Source: a virus. From it: a DNA stretch of 54,916 nucleotides. Shown here piece after piece: positions 35,888 to 44,879 of the stretch. The stretch covers positions 1 to 54,916 of IMG/VR virus record IMGVR_UViG_3300035698_016290; one strand, 5' to 3'. Under the pieces are notes generated by a model, which ran no database searches, was not told where the DNA came from, and was given only the letters and a program-made list of their open reading frames with translations. Position 1 is the first letter of the stretch, and each line of letters begins with the position of its first letter. Position numbers and translations under genes: made by a program.

Positions 35888-38800
35888 TACATTAGTTCCT
35901 TAAGCATACTGTCTATATCTACTTCCTGTTCTAGGTCTATTGAATTAGAAGCTCCACCACCCCAAGAGGTTCTCATGAATACATCAGGACGAATCCTATC
36001 TGCTAGCATAACATTATTTACACGACTTCTCATCTCTCTTTCAGACATCTGTTCTGGCTCTTGAATTGGAGCAATAGCCTCATCGTCGATGTATGGTTTA
36101 TTAGCAAGTGCTCTTGCCCTACTTGGCCACAGGTCATATTCGTGCATGTCGGAATTATGCACTAGTCCACAATCTGTTAGATACCAATGAGGTTTTTCTA
36201 CATGTAAATCATATACATAACCTTTATAATATTCTTTTCGAATATTTTTTATTCCAATCCAAAAATATCTTTTCCAAGTATAATTTCTTGTTATAAAATT
36301 AAATTGCTCTTCTTTTCTTCCAATCCTTATTCTATAAGAATTATTGTTGCTCCATTTATTATTGTTTCTAACAGTTTGAAATCTAGGTTTATATCCCAGA
36401 CTAGATAGAATATACCAACTTTGCTTTGCGAGCTTATTAGAAGATGTTCCAAATACAAATTCCTTATCGGTTTTCCATCCATCTCCTTCTTGCCATCCAT
36501 GTAAAAAATCGAGAAGAAAATTAATTGGCATATCTAAAATAGTTTGACTAAGTTCTTTATTTAAACTTCCTCTACCCATTAATGCAACAAATAGCTCAGC
36601 AACAGGTCTTGAGAAAAAGCTTACAACTATTGAATTTTTCTTAGGATATTTCTTTATTTTAGGATTACCTCCAAAATGTTTTTTTAGAATTTCGACTATT
36701 TGTATTGCAATATGTTCTTCTTTTACAAGATTTAATGAGAATGTAATTTGTTTTAACTTTTCTTTAACAGTATTTGTTCCACCTTCTGCAAGCCACCATC
36801 CCATAACATACGCTAAATCAGAAGTTAGTTTAACCTCTATTGGCCAATTGTATTTATCACGAGAGGACTGTGATAATTTTAATATCTGTGTAGTTTCATT
36901 AAAATTAATAGATGGAAATGCTAGACGATACCATTTTTTTAAATTTCCTGCACATCCATATTTTGTCTTATGATTACGTAACTGATATGGTAATATATGA
37001 TTTGGGGTTATTTGAATATCTTCAAAAGGTGAGCCAGTTAAATGAATATTTAATACATCTCCACAATATTTAGTCTTTTTTGTATTAAGAACTTGAATTT
37101 GTTTACCTTCTTCACCCATAATAAAATCTCCTGTACAAATGTTTTGAATCATAGTCGTATCTATACAATCCAAATGTATCATAGTATCAGGAAGCAAACA
37201 ACCCATGGTTTGAACTAGCTTGAGTTTAACGTCCTCAAGGTCTACCGATGGGTGCCAACCTACCCAGTCAGATCCAGGAAGAGGTGTACCAGCTAGTAGC
37301 TTGGTACGTCGGTACCAGTCACCGTAGTTCTCACCTGGAGATTTCGTCTTCAGATACTCTGCATACAACTCCTTACTGGATGGCATTCCTTCGTTCTCAG
37401 CTTCAGCATCTATCTGGGCAATCATGAGGTCAGCTTCATTAGCCTGATTCTCAGACAACAATCCAGCCTTGAGGGCAGTCTCTGCATCTTGCTTAAACTG
37501 CATTTTCCATCTGGCCGTATACATAGCCTTCTCGTTCTCTGGAACAAGGTCTAATATCTTCGATCTCTCGTCTGCTGAATCAGCAGCAGCGAAGGCATTG
37601 AAGTAGTCCCTCTCTGTTCTAGGGAGAGCACGGAATATACTGCTATAGTTTTGAGTGAAAGGATTGATCCCGAATAGGGTCTCATGCTTTCCTCTTTCAA
37701 ATTCTGTTGTTGCTTTTGCATCTCCGTGGAACCTTGCAAGGTTAGCTAGGCGAGACTGTTTCACATACTTGAGGGTGTCGAAGTACTGCTCGACGCCTCT
37801 CCTTTCCTTGAGGTGACTTGGAATACCTTCGAATCCAAAAGCTACTCCAGCCTTGGTAAGTGCTGGACGGATGAAGTCTCTCATAGGATGAGACCAGAAT
37901 GCGTTCTCTGTACCATGAACCTGGGTGGTTTGATAATCCTCGATAGCTGTTCTCTGATGAACTAGCTTGGCACCTGGAGAGACGGGTGTCATTACATCGA
38001 GTGCTGTCTCTGCATTGTGAGAAAGGGCTTCCCAATAGCCACCGAATAGTCTAGTGAATACACCTGGCTTTGTTTCACCAGCTGCTTTCATCTCATTCAG
38101 CTGGGCCATGAGACCAGTAGACTCTTCTGCGTATGTTTGAGAGTCGCCGAATATATCACCCATTGGAGACAGATACTTGTACTCTTCGAACTCCTTCTTG
38201 ATCTGACGTTGCTTTATCTGCTCAGAGGTACTGGAGAGAATGTTCTCTTCATACTCACTCCACTCACCTGCGCTACGTGCAGCAAGAACCTGTTGCTTAG
38301 TGCGACCAAACTTGCTAGAGTGAGGAGCGATATCTGCAAGTACCTTATATTTGTGGATAAGAGGGTAATCTTCTGCAGAGAGGCCTTCCAATTCAGGGAA
38401 TCGTGCCTCGTATCCTCTACCTGGCAACCTGAGTTCACCCTCCGGAATCTTGGTGTAGGGGTCGCCATGCAAGAAATCGGGCGATCTCTCACCAGGTCCT
38501 GGCATCCATTCAGGCATCGTATTTCTAATCGGATTGTACAGAGGAATCTGGCGCCTTCTATGTGGATAGAGACGTCTTACAGCTTCAGTAGTACCCATAC
38601 CACCGCCGATCTCAAGGTCCCAATAGGATCTCTCAATACCGTAGGCTCTACGTGCAGACTCGAGTTGAGCTACCTGGTCATATAGGTCAGGAGTACCAGT
38701 CAGTGCTTCCTTAATGGATGTCATGGCAAAGCCGGGCAGACCCATCATTTCTGTTAGTCTATATCCCTGCTCACCAATCATAGCCTTCGTACTACCTGGA

Positions 38801-40770
38801 GAGATAGGCATAGCACCTGGAGCTTCACCAATCTCTGTAGCTATACGCTCACCATATCCAGGAGCCATGACCTTGACGCCACCTGATCCCATCCATTCAT
38901 CTGCATGCATCAAAACCTGAGGCTTGATAAGACTACCGAATGTGTTGGCTAGGAGAGGACCTATGAAGGGAACATCTTCGAATGGAAGAGAAGAAATTGG
39001 GTATGGTCTATCCTCATAGTGCTCTTCTTCGAGGTCATATGTAAATTCTTTCCTCCACCATTGTTGAAGTGGGGTAGGAGATTTGTCACCCCAGATGCCA
39101 GCTTCCTTAGCATCCATCTGCATCCTTGCATACCAGTGAGGTCGGTAATGAGATACACGATTTCCTTCCCATGCAGATCTTCCAAACTCCCACCATCGAC
39201 CCTTGCGGACTTCCACTTCTTTCTGTCCAGAATAGAGAGCAGCTAGTTCATCAGGTCGTTCACCTGGAATCAAAGCACCAGGAATAAATGGAGCAACCAG
39301 TGCTGCACCAATAGCACTAGCAGCAAGAGCACCAAGTTTAACAGGAGTCATCTTACCAAGGAATTTATAACTCAACTTTCCTTCCATGTCTGGACTGGCC
39401 ATAGCTCGAACAAATCCACCCAGCATACCAGGCTTGGCATAGAGACCTTCTGAGGAGCCAATGAGCTGACCCATCCTCCCCATCAATCCTTCTTCACCCC
39501 ACTTGGCAATCTTCTCAGAAGCTGCAGTACGAGCTGCAGCTGCACCCATACCCTTTCTCTGAAATTTGAACATTGCTCTGACTTGGGCTGCGTACCCTAC
39601 ACCGGCACCACCAAGTGCTCCCATTAGAGGAAAGGCTAGAAGTCTTGACATGTCTGTACTACCTGGAGCCAGTGCTTCCTGACCTTCACGATAGGAAGAT
39701 AATCCAGTCGCTTCTGCTACATTGGCAGCTGCCATATTGGCAGTAGTCAGTCCAGCGGCAAGCATGCCTGTGATACCTTCACCAGCTACTGACCCTTCCA
39801 GTGTATCAAAACTCTCTAGCGCATAGTCTATAGACTTGTAACCTAAACCAATAGCTCCAGCCATGGCGCCATATTTCATGGCTAGACTGCCCATCATTCT
39901 CATACCACCAGCAGAAGGAACAGCGAACTGAAGTTTGAATCCAAAATTCTTTTCTAGAAATTCCTGTCCTGCACCAAAGACAGTAGAGAAAGGTTGCATT
40001 TCAAATGGAGCCTCAAGTAGACGATTGAAACGAGAGACTAGTTCAGTACCCCAGCCACCTGCCTGTCGTAGGACATGTTGGGTCCTACTCTTTCCACCAG
40101 TGATTTGACGATGAAACATTCCACCTGTCTCTTCAACTGTATCGCCAAATAATCGTGCATCAGTAGCAGAGATATCACCTTGCTGACGTAGTACATTACC
40201 CATAGACCTGGCATATCCAGAACCAAGATGTTTACCTGCAATGTATCCAGACTCGTCACCAACCTTGGTAGCAACAGGAGATATCATAGCAGAAGCATAT
40301 TTGAGAGCTAAGTCACCACCACCGTAGAACAGCTGTCCACCCTTGAGAGTTACACCCTCTCGTAGAATCTTTTGATGTACAGGTACATCTGTAGCTGTCT
40401 CTCCAATGAGAGTGGCTAGATAGTTAGCATAGCCAGCATTAATCTTGTCTGGAGCAACATGGAAGCCAGCCTTAGCTTGAGAGCTGAATTGAGAAAAGAA
40501 TGTTGAAGTCTGAAATGTACGGAAGATGCCACCAGGAGAATATTCTTCGATGGCACGCATACCTTTGACATAACTGTCCCAAACGTTGCCTGTCTTGGTA
40601 GGAATGAATCCACTAGCAAAGGCTCCAGCAGTAGTCCCTAATGCTAGGAGTCCAGTTCCGCGATCTTCGTAGAATGGAGTGGCTGGACGACCAGTCCAGA
40701 GTTCAGGCTGTTTGCCTCTGGCTGAACCTGAGTAACCCTTGCCACCATCGAATGTTGGGTAGATTGGCAT
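35887..40770 (-). CDS. Tape-measure-like tail protein, first of two, containing an intein
   Basis: A 1627-residue precursor; removal of residues 1191-1539 would leave a 1278-residue protein. ATG overlaps the chaperone stop (TAATG). The N-terminal 500 residues hold several alanine/glycine-rich hydrophobic segments (SLAMKYGAMAGAIGLGY, MLAAGLTTANMAAANVA, LLAFPLMGALGGAGVGYAA, LAASAIGAALVAPFIPGAL), typical of tape-measure proteins that enter the membrane. A middle region with WWEFGRSAWEGNRVSHYRPH and later helical parts (EENILSSTSEQIKQRQIKKEF) follow. The intein lies 90 residues from the end, between VQTMG and SDMHEYDLWPS. The position after two chaperone genes and before the hub supports the tape-measure assignment, but no formal domain was matched. 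Confidence 0.68.
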   Translation of the reverse strand: MPIYPTFDGGKGYSGSARGKQPELWTGRPATPFYEDRGTGLLALGTTAGAFASGFIPTKTGNVWDSYVKGMRAIEEYSPGGIFRTFQTSTFFSQFSSQAKAGFHVAPDKINAGYANYLATLIGETATDVPVHQKILREGVTLKGGQLFYGGGDLALKYASAMISPVATKVGDESGYIAGKHLGSGYARSMGNVLRQQGDISATDARLFGDTVEETGGMFHRQITGGKSRTQHVLRQAGGWGTELVSRFNRLLEAPFEMQPFSTVFGAGQEFLEKNFGFKLQFAVPSAGGMRMMGSLAMKYGAMAGAIGLGYKSIDYALESFDTLEGSVAGEGITGMLAAGLTTANMAAANVAEATGLSSYREGQEALAPGSTDMSRLLAFPLMGALGGAGVGYAAQVRAMFKFQRKGMGAAAARTAASEKIAKWGEEGLMGRMGQLIGSSEGLYAKPGMLGGFVRAMASPDMEGKLSYKFLGKMTPVKLGALAASAIGAALVAPFIPGALIPGERPDELAALYSGQKEVEVRKGRWWEFGRSAWEGNRVSHYRPHWYARMQMDAKEAGIWGDKSPTPLQQWWRKEFTYDLEEEHYEDRPYPISSLPFEDVPFIGPLLANTFGSLIKPQVLMHADEWMGSGGVKVMAPGYGERIATEIGEAPGAMPISPGSTKAMIGEQGYRLTEMMGLPGFAMTSIKEALTGTPDLYDQVAQLESARRAYGIERSYWDLEIGGGMGTTEAVRRLYPHRRRQIPLYNPIRNTMPEWMPGPGERSPDFLHGDPYTKIPEGELRLPGRGYEARFPELEGLSAEDYPLIHKYKVLADIAPHSSKFGRTKQQVLAARSAGEWSEYEENILSSTSEQIKQRQIKKEFEEYKYLSPMGDIFGDSQTYAEESTGLMAQLNEMKAAGETKPGVFTRLFGGYWEALSHNAETALDVMTPVSPGAKLVHQRTAIEDYQTTQVHGTENAFWSHPMRDFIRPALTKAGVAFGFEGIPSHLKERRGVEQYFDTLKYVKQSRLANLARFHGDAKATTEFERGKHETLFGINPFTQNYSSIFRALPRTERDYFNAFAAADSADERSKILDLVPENEKAMYTARWKMQFKQDAETALKAGLLSENQANEADLMIAQIDAEAENEGMPSSKELYAEYLKTKSPGENYGDWYRRTKLLAGTPLPGSDWVGWHPSVDLEDVKLKLVQTMGCLLPDTMIHLDCIDTTMIQNICTGDFIMGEEGKQIQVLNTKKTKYCGDVLNIHLTGSPFEDIQITPNHILPYQLRNHKTKYGCAGNLKKWYRLAFPSINFNETTQILKLSQSSRDKYNWPIEVKLTSDLAYVMGWWLAEGGTNTVKEKLKQITFSLNLVKEEHIAIQIVEILKKHFGGNPKIKKYPKKNSIVVSFFSRPVAELFVALMGRGSLNKELSQTILDMPINFLLDFLHGWQEGDGWKTDKEFVFGTSSNKLAKQSWYILSSLGYKPRFQTVRNNNKWSNNNSYRIRIGRKEEQFNFITRNYTWKRYFWIGIKNIRKEYYKGYVYDLHVEKPHWYLTDCGLVHNSDMHEYDLWPSRARALANKPYIDDEAIAPIQEPEQMSEREMRSRVNNVMLADRIRPDVFMRTSWGGGASNSIDLEQEVDIDSMLKELM
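36154..37200 (-). mobile_element. Complete 349-residue intein with LAGLIDADG homing endonuclease
   Basis: Block A starts at Cys1191 of the host protein (CLLPDTMIHLDC). Block B is DIQITPNHILP. Two LAGLIDADG motifs are visible, LAYVMGWWLAEGG and LLDFLHGWQEGDGW, each with the acidic residue expected at its end. Block F is VYDLHVEKPHWYLTDCGLVHN, ending in the penultimate His and terminal Asn, and the +1 extein residue is Ser. All residues needed for class-1 splicing are therefore present (Cys1, block-B Thr and His, His-Asn, Ser+1). Codon frame is continuous through both junctions. The stretch is richer in A and T runs than the flanking coding DNA, as expected for an imported element. Confidence 0.95.
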
Positions 40771-41768
40771 TATCTACGTCGTCGAGCAGCTTGCTTAGCC
40801 TTCCTTTTCCTGGCATCCTCACGAACCTTGAGCAATTTTGGTAACTCTGCTTTTGCAGCAGCAACAGTTTGTCTGTGTGTCTCAAGATTCTTAAGTCTAT
40901 TTTGTTCCATTCTAGCTTCTGCAGCTACCTTACGTTCCTCCGGTGTCTTGATTTTCAGCTCACCATCTTGAATCTGTTTAAAATACTCAGAATAGAACTG
41001 AGCTGTCTTATCGGTTGATTTTTGATGAATAGCAGTTTCTTTGTCATGACCATCCATCACACCCATATGTTCTATCATATCAGATCTCTTAATGATTGTT
41101 TGCTCTTGAGTTTTGTCTGGCACAGAAGGAGGACGAGGATGACTGATAATCTTTTCACGACCAGCCTTCTTGATCGAATCGGGGATTTGCATACCCTGCT
41201 GTTCATAGAATTTATTAATCATCTGTTTGTTTTCTTGCAGACGTTCACCTTGATCAGCTTGTTGTTCAGGAACAATCTCAGAGAAGTTCAGAGGTTCTGT
41301 AAGGAAACCAGATTTGAGCATCTTTGATTCTGCCTGAGCTGCACGAAACATCATGTCACTGTAGGACATGGCTTCAACGTCTTCTGGTTTATACGCAGGG
41401 AACGCAGTACAGATGAACATGACTAGATCGTTCAATGCTTCACCAGCCTTGGTACGATTGTAGTCTAGAACTAGATTCAGTTCTTCAGTGGAGTTTGGCC
41501 CGGAATAGGCCATTATTGTGGCAGACACTGTGGTTACAATGCCCGCCTTTAGGTTACCAATCTTGTCTACTAGGACCTTGTCAAGAACACACTTACAGAA
41601 GATCTCGTCTTCAATAAATGCTATTGGATGCTGCCCTGTTTGAAACAGTGAACTGTACTTTAGATACTCTGCAACAGAAAGAGGTTTCCATGGAATATCT
41701 TGGCCAGAAGGTAGCTGTGTGACATAAACATCACCGTGCTGCCTTCTAAGATAGAGAAGTTGGTCCAT
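40770..41768 (-). CDS. Probable second tail assembly chaperone (GT-like)
   Basis: A 332-residue protein. I use ATG 41766-41768, four bases after the GIY-YIG stop; a longer TTG-started version reads into the endonuclease end and looks spurious. The N-terminal part includes VTQLPSGQDIPWKPLSVAEYLKY, read as LPSGQDIPWKPLSVAEYLKY, a layout typical of tail chaperones and of baseplate-loading proteins encoded before tape measures. The C-terminal third is highly charged and helical (EERKVAAEARMEQNRLKNLE) and ends in a poly-basic RKRKAKQAARRRR. In many phages the two chaperones come from one gene by ribosomal frameshifting; here they are separate, with an endonuclease between them. Confidence 0.6.
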   Translation of the reverse strand: MDQLLYLRRQHGDVYVTQLPSGQDIPWKPLSVAEYLKYSSLFQTGQHPIAFIEDEIFCKCVLDKVLVDKIGNLKAGIVTTVSATIMAYSGPNSTEELNLVLDYNRTKAGEALNDLVMFICTAFPAYKPEDVEAMSYSDMMFRAAQAESKMLKSGFLTEPLNFSEIVPEQQADQGERLQENKQMINKFYEQQGMQIPDSIKKAGREKIISHPRPPSVPDKTQEQTIIKRSDMIEHMGVMDGHDKETAIHQKSTDKTAQFYSEYFKQIQDGELKIKTPEERKVAAEARMEQNRLKNLETHRQTVAAAKAELPKLLKVREDARKRKAKQAARRRR

Positions 41769-41772
41769 AGCA

Positions 41773-42411
41773 TCATTTCTCTTTTTTAGAAAAATTTCTA
41801 TTTTTCTGAGCAAGTCTACGAGCTTCGGACCAAGGAATTCCTTTATGAGCTATTGATAATTTTTCTTTACGTTCAATTGAAAATTGGACTCCTTTATTTC
41901 CAAAACCATTCTTATTATTTTTTAATGCGACCGAAATTTTCTGTTTAGTTTTGTCAGAAAGTTTTCTTCCACTTAACCCTTTCGATATTTTCTTTTTTGT
42001 TTCTTTAGAAACTGGTGCTCTACTTTCCCAAGATTTAGACATCCGTTTTTTTGTTTCTTCAGAATGTTTCTTTCCATAAAAAGGATGATTTTTTCCTTTT
42101 CTTGCTTCAGACATTCTTCTTTTAGATTCTTCAGAATGCTCTCTATTTTTATGTCCACCTGAATCTAAATTGTATCCATTTGGAACCAAAGTATTTAGTT
42201 TCTGAATATAATAGCATTCTTGACAATCAAGTTGATCAACTGGGAATTCACCAATGATTTCCCAGACCATTAGTTCTCCATACTTGTTGAGAGCGTTTTT
42301 AAAATAGCCTCGATAACCACCTCTCTTACGTTGTTTGAGAGTTTTAGTGGATTGACCAACATATTGCTTTCCAGAGGGAGAAGTTGCCTTGTAAATAATT
42401 CCTGTTTCCAT
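41773..42411 (-). CDS. GIY-YIG homing endonuclease with NUMOD3 repeats
   Basis: A 212-residue protein starting METGIIYKA at ATG 42409-42411, overlapping the chaperone TAA (TAATG). The GIY-YIG domain occupies residues 1-95: GIIYKA, SGKQYVGQS, KQRKRGGYR and the conserved Glu in CQECYYIQKLN. Several NUMOD3-type DNA-contact motifs follow: EHSEESKRRMSEARKG, HPFYGKKHSEETKKRMS, KLSDKTKQKISVAL and EKLSIAHKGI. This is the usual form of a mobile phage endonuclease. It is related to the one at 24327, with the same SPSG and YVGQ core. It sits between two genes that are normally adjacent and co-translated. Confidence 0.93.
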   Translation of the reverse strand: METGIIYKATSPSGKQYVGQSTKTLKQRKRGGYRGYFKNALNKYGELMVWEIIGEFPVDQLDCQECYYIQKLNTLVPNGYNLDSGGHKNREHSEESKRRMSEARKGKNHPFYGKKHSEETKKRMSKSWESRAPVSKETKKKISKGLSGRKLSDKTKQKISVALKNNKNGFGNKGVQFSIERKEKLSIAHKGIPWSEARRLAQKNRNFSKKEK

Positions 42412-42866
42412 TAAAGTTTAACAACGAACTGGGCTGCATAGGCAGGATTGACGAAGTTGGATGCCTGGAGAATCTGCTCATGTAGAGTAGAATATGTTCC
42501 AGCCTTCTTCTCTAGTGAGTCAACGCCTGGAGGTGAAGCCCACAAGACACAAGTTTCAACAATCTTTGTCTCGATTTCAAGCGCACTAACCTGCTCAGTA
42601 GATTGGGCAATATGTGCTTGAAGGTTAGTCCATTCAGCTCTGGTCACTGTCCTGAAAACAAATAGTTCTGTTTCAGACAGACCAGAACACAGCACTTCAC
42701 CATGAGTCTGCTTCCACGCTTCGAGTTGAGGTGCATCAGGAGCGTCGGCAAATTCCGCCAATACATCTGCTAACGTCTTATCTTCCTTAGCCTTTTCTTC
42801 TTTCTTCTCTTCTTTCTTTTCTTCTGGCGGTGACGCCAAATCTACATTCTCAAGTTCTTCAGTCAT
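42411..42866 (-). CDS. Probable tail assembly chaperone (G-like)
   Basis: A 151-residue acidic protein; ATG with AGGAG upstream. Residues 1-35 are low-complexity Glu/Lys (EEKKEEKKEEKAKEDKT). The remainder is helical with WKQTHGEVLCSGLSETELF, FRTVTRAEWTNLQAHI and KIVETCVLWASPPGVD, a pattern seen in phage tail chaperones encoded just upstream of tape-measure genes. These proteins coat the tape measure during tail assembly and are not in the mature virion. No in-phase slippery heptamer leading to the next chaperone was found. The gene is followed immediately by the GIY-YIG gene. Confidence 0.65.
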   Translation of the reverse strand: MTEELENVDLASPPEEKKEEKKEEKAKEDKTLADVLAEFADAPDAPQLEAWKQTHGEVLCSGLSETELFVFRTVTRAEWTNLQAHIAQSTEQVSALEIETKIVETCVLWASPPGVDSLEKKAGTYSTLHEQILQASNFVNPAYAAQFVVKL

Positions 42867-42884
42867 GTTAATCTCCTAACTTTA

Positions 42885-43646
42885 TTATATCAGGTCTCTG
42901 CCAATGAACGAATATTGTTCTTGAATTGGCATTCCATCAATTACAATTTGCTTTGACTTCCCTAAGATAGTCACAGTATCAATTCTTTCAATGGTATGAT
43001 TAACTGTACCATCTCCAGCAAAGTCACCAAAACCTAGATAGATATCAAAGGGGTTCATTTGCGGTGAATCAACTCTGCGATTTATCAAATACTTCTCAGT
43101 ATTCTTCTTCCCCCACACTGCGTCTTCGAATGATTCAAAAATATTCTCAGCATTTCCCATTCCTGTACTACGCTTAATATCTGAGAATCCAGTCAAGCTA
43201 GCATTGTTACCTATGTTGGCATTAGCCTTAGCATCACTAAGTTGTTTTTCAGATATATTTTCTTTTGTAGCTAATTCCTGATAGATTCTGTTTCTTTCAA
43301 AAACAGAGGTTTCATTGTTAATTAAGTTTTCAACTGTTTCCTTAGTTGCCAAACTACTATTTTCAAATGGTGAATGTAGTTTTTTATAATGTTGAAGAAC
43401 TAGCCATAGATAACCAGCCTCTTTGAAATTAATTGTGAATGAACCTTGAATGAGATTTTGTCCTTCTGACAAATCATCGTACAAGGTGGAAGCATATCCA
43501 AAGATAGGCTTCCTGCTTTGTTGATAGCCATAACTAATCGACGTAACCTCATCAATCCAGATGTCTCCAATGTAGAGAGAGACCTGTGCACCAGAGAAGT
43601 ACTCGATGTTATACATACCACGTTTGTCTATGGTTCCTTCAATCAT
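42885..43646 (-). CDS. Tail tube-fold protein, third of three paralogues (tube adaptor?)
   Basis: A 253-residue protein; ATG overlaps the previous TGA (ATG-ATTGA). The N-terminal half carries IDEVTSISYGYQQSRKPIFG, then YASTLYDDLSEGQNLIQGSF and TINFKEAGYL. This lines up with the tube protein pattern (ISYSVTREKAPLYTMGSADP, then GTLIFIVFDEHAL). A helical insert of about 100 residues separates this from a beta-rich end (INRRVDSPQMNPFDIYLGFG, IERIDTVTILGKSKQIVI). Likely a tube-initiator or tube-to-baseplate adaptor similar in role to T4 gp48/gp54; the role is inferred from fold and position. Confidence 0.65.
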   Translation of the reverse strand: MIEGTIDKRGMYNIEYFSGAQVSLYIGDIWIDEVTSISYGYQQSRKPIFGYASTLYDDLSEGQNLIQGSFTINFKEAGYLWLVLQHYKKLHSPFENSSLATKETVENLINNETSVFERNRIYQELATKENISEKQLSDAKANANIGNNASLTGFSDIKRSTGMGNAENIFESFEDAVWGKKNTEKYLINRRVDSPQMNPFDIYLGFGDFAGDGTVNHTIERIDTVTILGKSKQIVIDGMPIQEQYSFIGRDLI

Positions 43647-44833
43647 CTGTTAGTTAACCTTCTACGTACACCTAGTTTGTCTAGGAACTTAACATAATCT
43701 GCATTATCAAACATCAAGCTTGAAGCCGATTTGTCCTTGTCATCATTAGTATTATGCATACCACGTTGAAGTCTAGATATTTCTATCTGTCCACGAGATG
43801 TCATTGGATCATAATCTCTAGCCACGAAGTTCATTGACTCCTCAGTTAAGAGGTCTTCAATAGACAGAACGATTCCATCTGAAACGAATTCAACACCATA
43901 GAGGCGGAATTCTGACAATGCTCCATACTCGTTGGCAAAAGCAATAGTCAAATCGATTGGTGGTAGCTGGTCTGCTAACAGGGTAGATAACTCTGAATCT
44001 TTCTCTCCTGATCTAAAAGCAGCCGAAGTACCCATTGATCTAATTAGTCTAGAGAGGGCATGTTCGTTGAAAACAGTAAAGATACAAGACCCGCCGATTG
44101 TCCTAGTACCTCTTGTATATCCTTTTGCATAGGCATGACCCAGTGCTCTAACAGCATGTTTTTCGCGGAATGACTGAACAGACATTGTTTGTAACGTACC
44201 AAGAACTACCGTAGAAGAAGATTCTGTATCTGCTTTGGAAAGAGCATCCAGCTGATCAACATATTCATTAACTAAATTCACGTACATTTGTTGTAATGTA
44301 TTAGCACTTCTATTAGCTCTAGCTATTCCAAGGAAAGACCAATCACCTTTATTGAATAAATTAACAGTCAGAATACGAATTGCTTTCTGATTCTCTAGAC
44401 TAGAAGGAGAGATTCCAGTTGCAAATACAAAATTTTGCTTTCTAAGATAATAGCTAGTTTCATTTACACCTAGAGCAAATAAAGTATTAAATCCACCTGA
44501 AAGTAAGGCAGTAGCTCCATCACGTACACCCAAGGCTACCGTTTTATTAAACTCAAGTTCTTCCTTCCTTCTATCTCCAGTCTCTTCAACATCATACAAA
44601 TGTGCAACCACCTTGACATCAGCACCAGAGTAAGAAGAACCTAGAAAATTAATATTGGACTGATTGCCTTCAGCAGCAGGTAACCGCTTCATATCTCTAA
44701 GTGTAGATTGTAAACTAGATCTTACAGGATCAGAAGGATCAGAAAGAGAAGTTGCACCATAAGCAGAACTACCATCTAGAGTAACAGGATAGATATCTAA
44801 TCTATTATCACTGTGTCCAGTTCCACCAGGCAT
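43643..44833 (-). CDS. Tail tube paralogue with N-terminal extension
   Basis: A 396-residue protein; ATG with AAAGGAG upstream, just below a terminator. The C-terminal half is plainly related to the main tube protein: GTRTIGGSCIFTVFNEHAL, LLADQLPPIDLTIAFANEYG and VLSIEDLLTEESMNFVAR match the tube's GKRGIAGTLIFIVFDEHAL, WFADQIPPFDITLAAANEYG and YGVSIDDIVSEQQMTYVAR. The first roughly 200 residues are an extra domain, with a helix around AVALGVRDGATALLSG-type sequence. Probably a specialised tube ring, for example at the tail end or the baseplate junction. Confidence 0.72.
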   Translation of the reverse strand: MPGGTGHSDNRLDIYPVTLDGSSAYGATSLSDPSDPVRSSLQSTLRDMKRLPAAEGNQSNINFLGSSYSGADVKVVAHLYDVEETGDRRKEELEFNKTVALGVRDGATALLSGGFNTLFALGVNETSYYLRKQNFVFATGISPSSLENQKAIRILTVNLFNKGDWSFLGIARANRSANTLQQMYVNLVNEYVDQLDALSKADTESSSTVVLGTLQTMSVQSFREKHAVRALGHAYAKGYTRGTRTIGGSCIFTVFNEHALSRLIRSMGTSAAFRSGEKDSELSTLLADQLPPIDLTIAFANEYGALSEFRLYGVEFVSDGIVLSIEDLLTEESMNFVARDYDPMTSRGQIEISRLQRGMHNTNDDKDKSASSLMFDNADYVKFLDKLGVRRRLTNR

Positions 44834-44849
44834 GATTCACTCCTTTGTG

Positions 44850-44874
44850 AAAAAAGGGCCCCGAAGGGCCCCTC
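44850..44874 (-). terminator. Rho-independent terminator after the tail tube gene
   Basis: On the minus strand a GC stem GGGCCC pairs with GGGCCC around a TTCG tetraloop. It is extended by a G-T and an A-T pair and followed by six T's. It lies 5 bases after the tube stop codon and about 20 bases before the next gene's start region. It would end many transcripts after the sheath and tube genes while letting some read through to the lower-dose genes downstream. It is the only clear stem-loop terminator I found in the window. Confidence 0.85.
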
Positions 44875-44879
44875 GTTCG

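Noticed and set aside
35456-35903. Plus-strand open frames such as those near 35.5 kb and 38.1 kb
   Set aside because: They are antisense to large, well-supported minus-strand genes and lack ribosome-binding sites or recognisable motifs.
41769-41813. TTG start for the second chaperone
   Set aside because: It lies inside the endonuclease gene, and a normal ATG follows four bases after the endonuclease stop.
24327-42411. Group I introns housing the GIY-YIG genes
   Set aside because: Flanking genes appear complete and the endonuclease genes contact them directly, leaving no room for the intron core; free-standing insertion fits better.
42405-42425. GTTAAAC near the end of the first chaperone as a frameshift site
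   Set aside because: The heptamer is not in the right codon phase, and a stop is met at once in the -1 frame.
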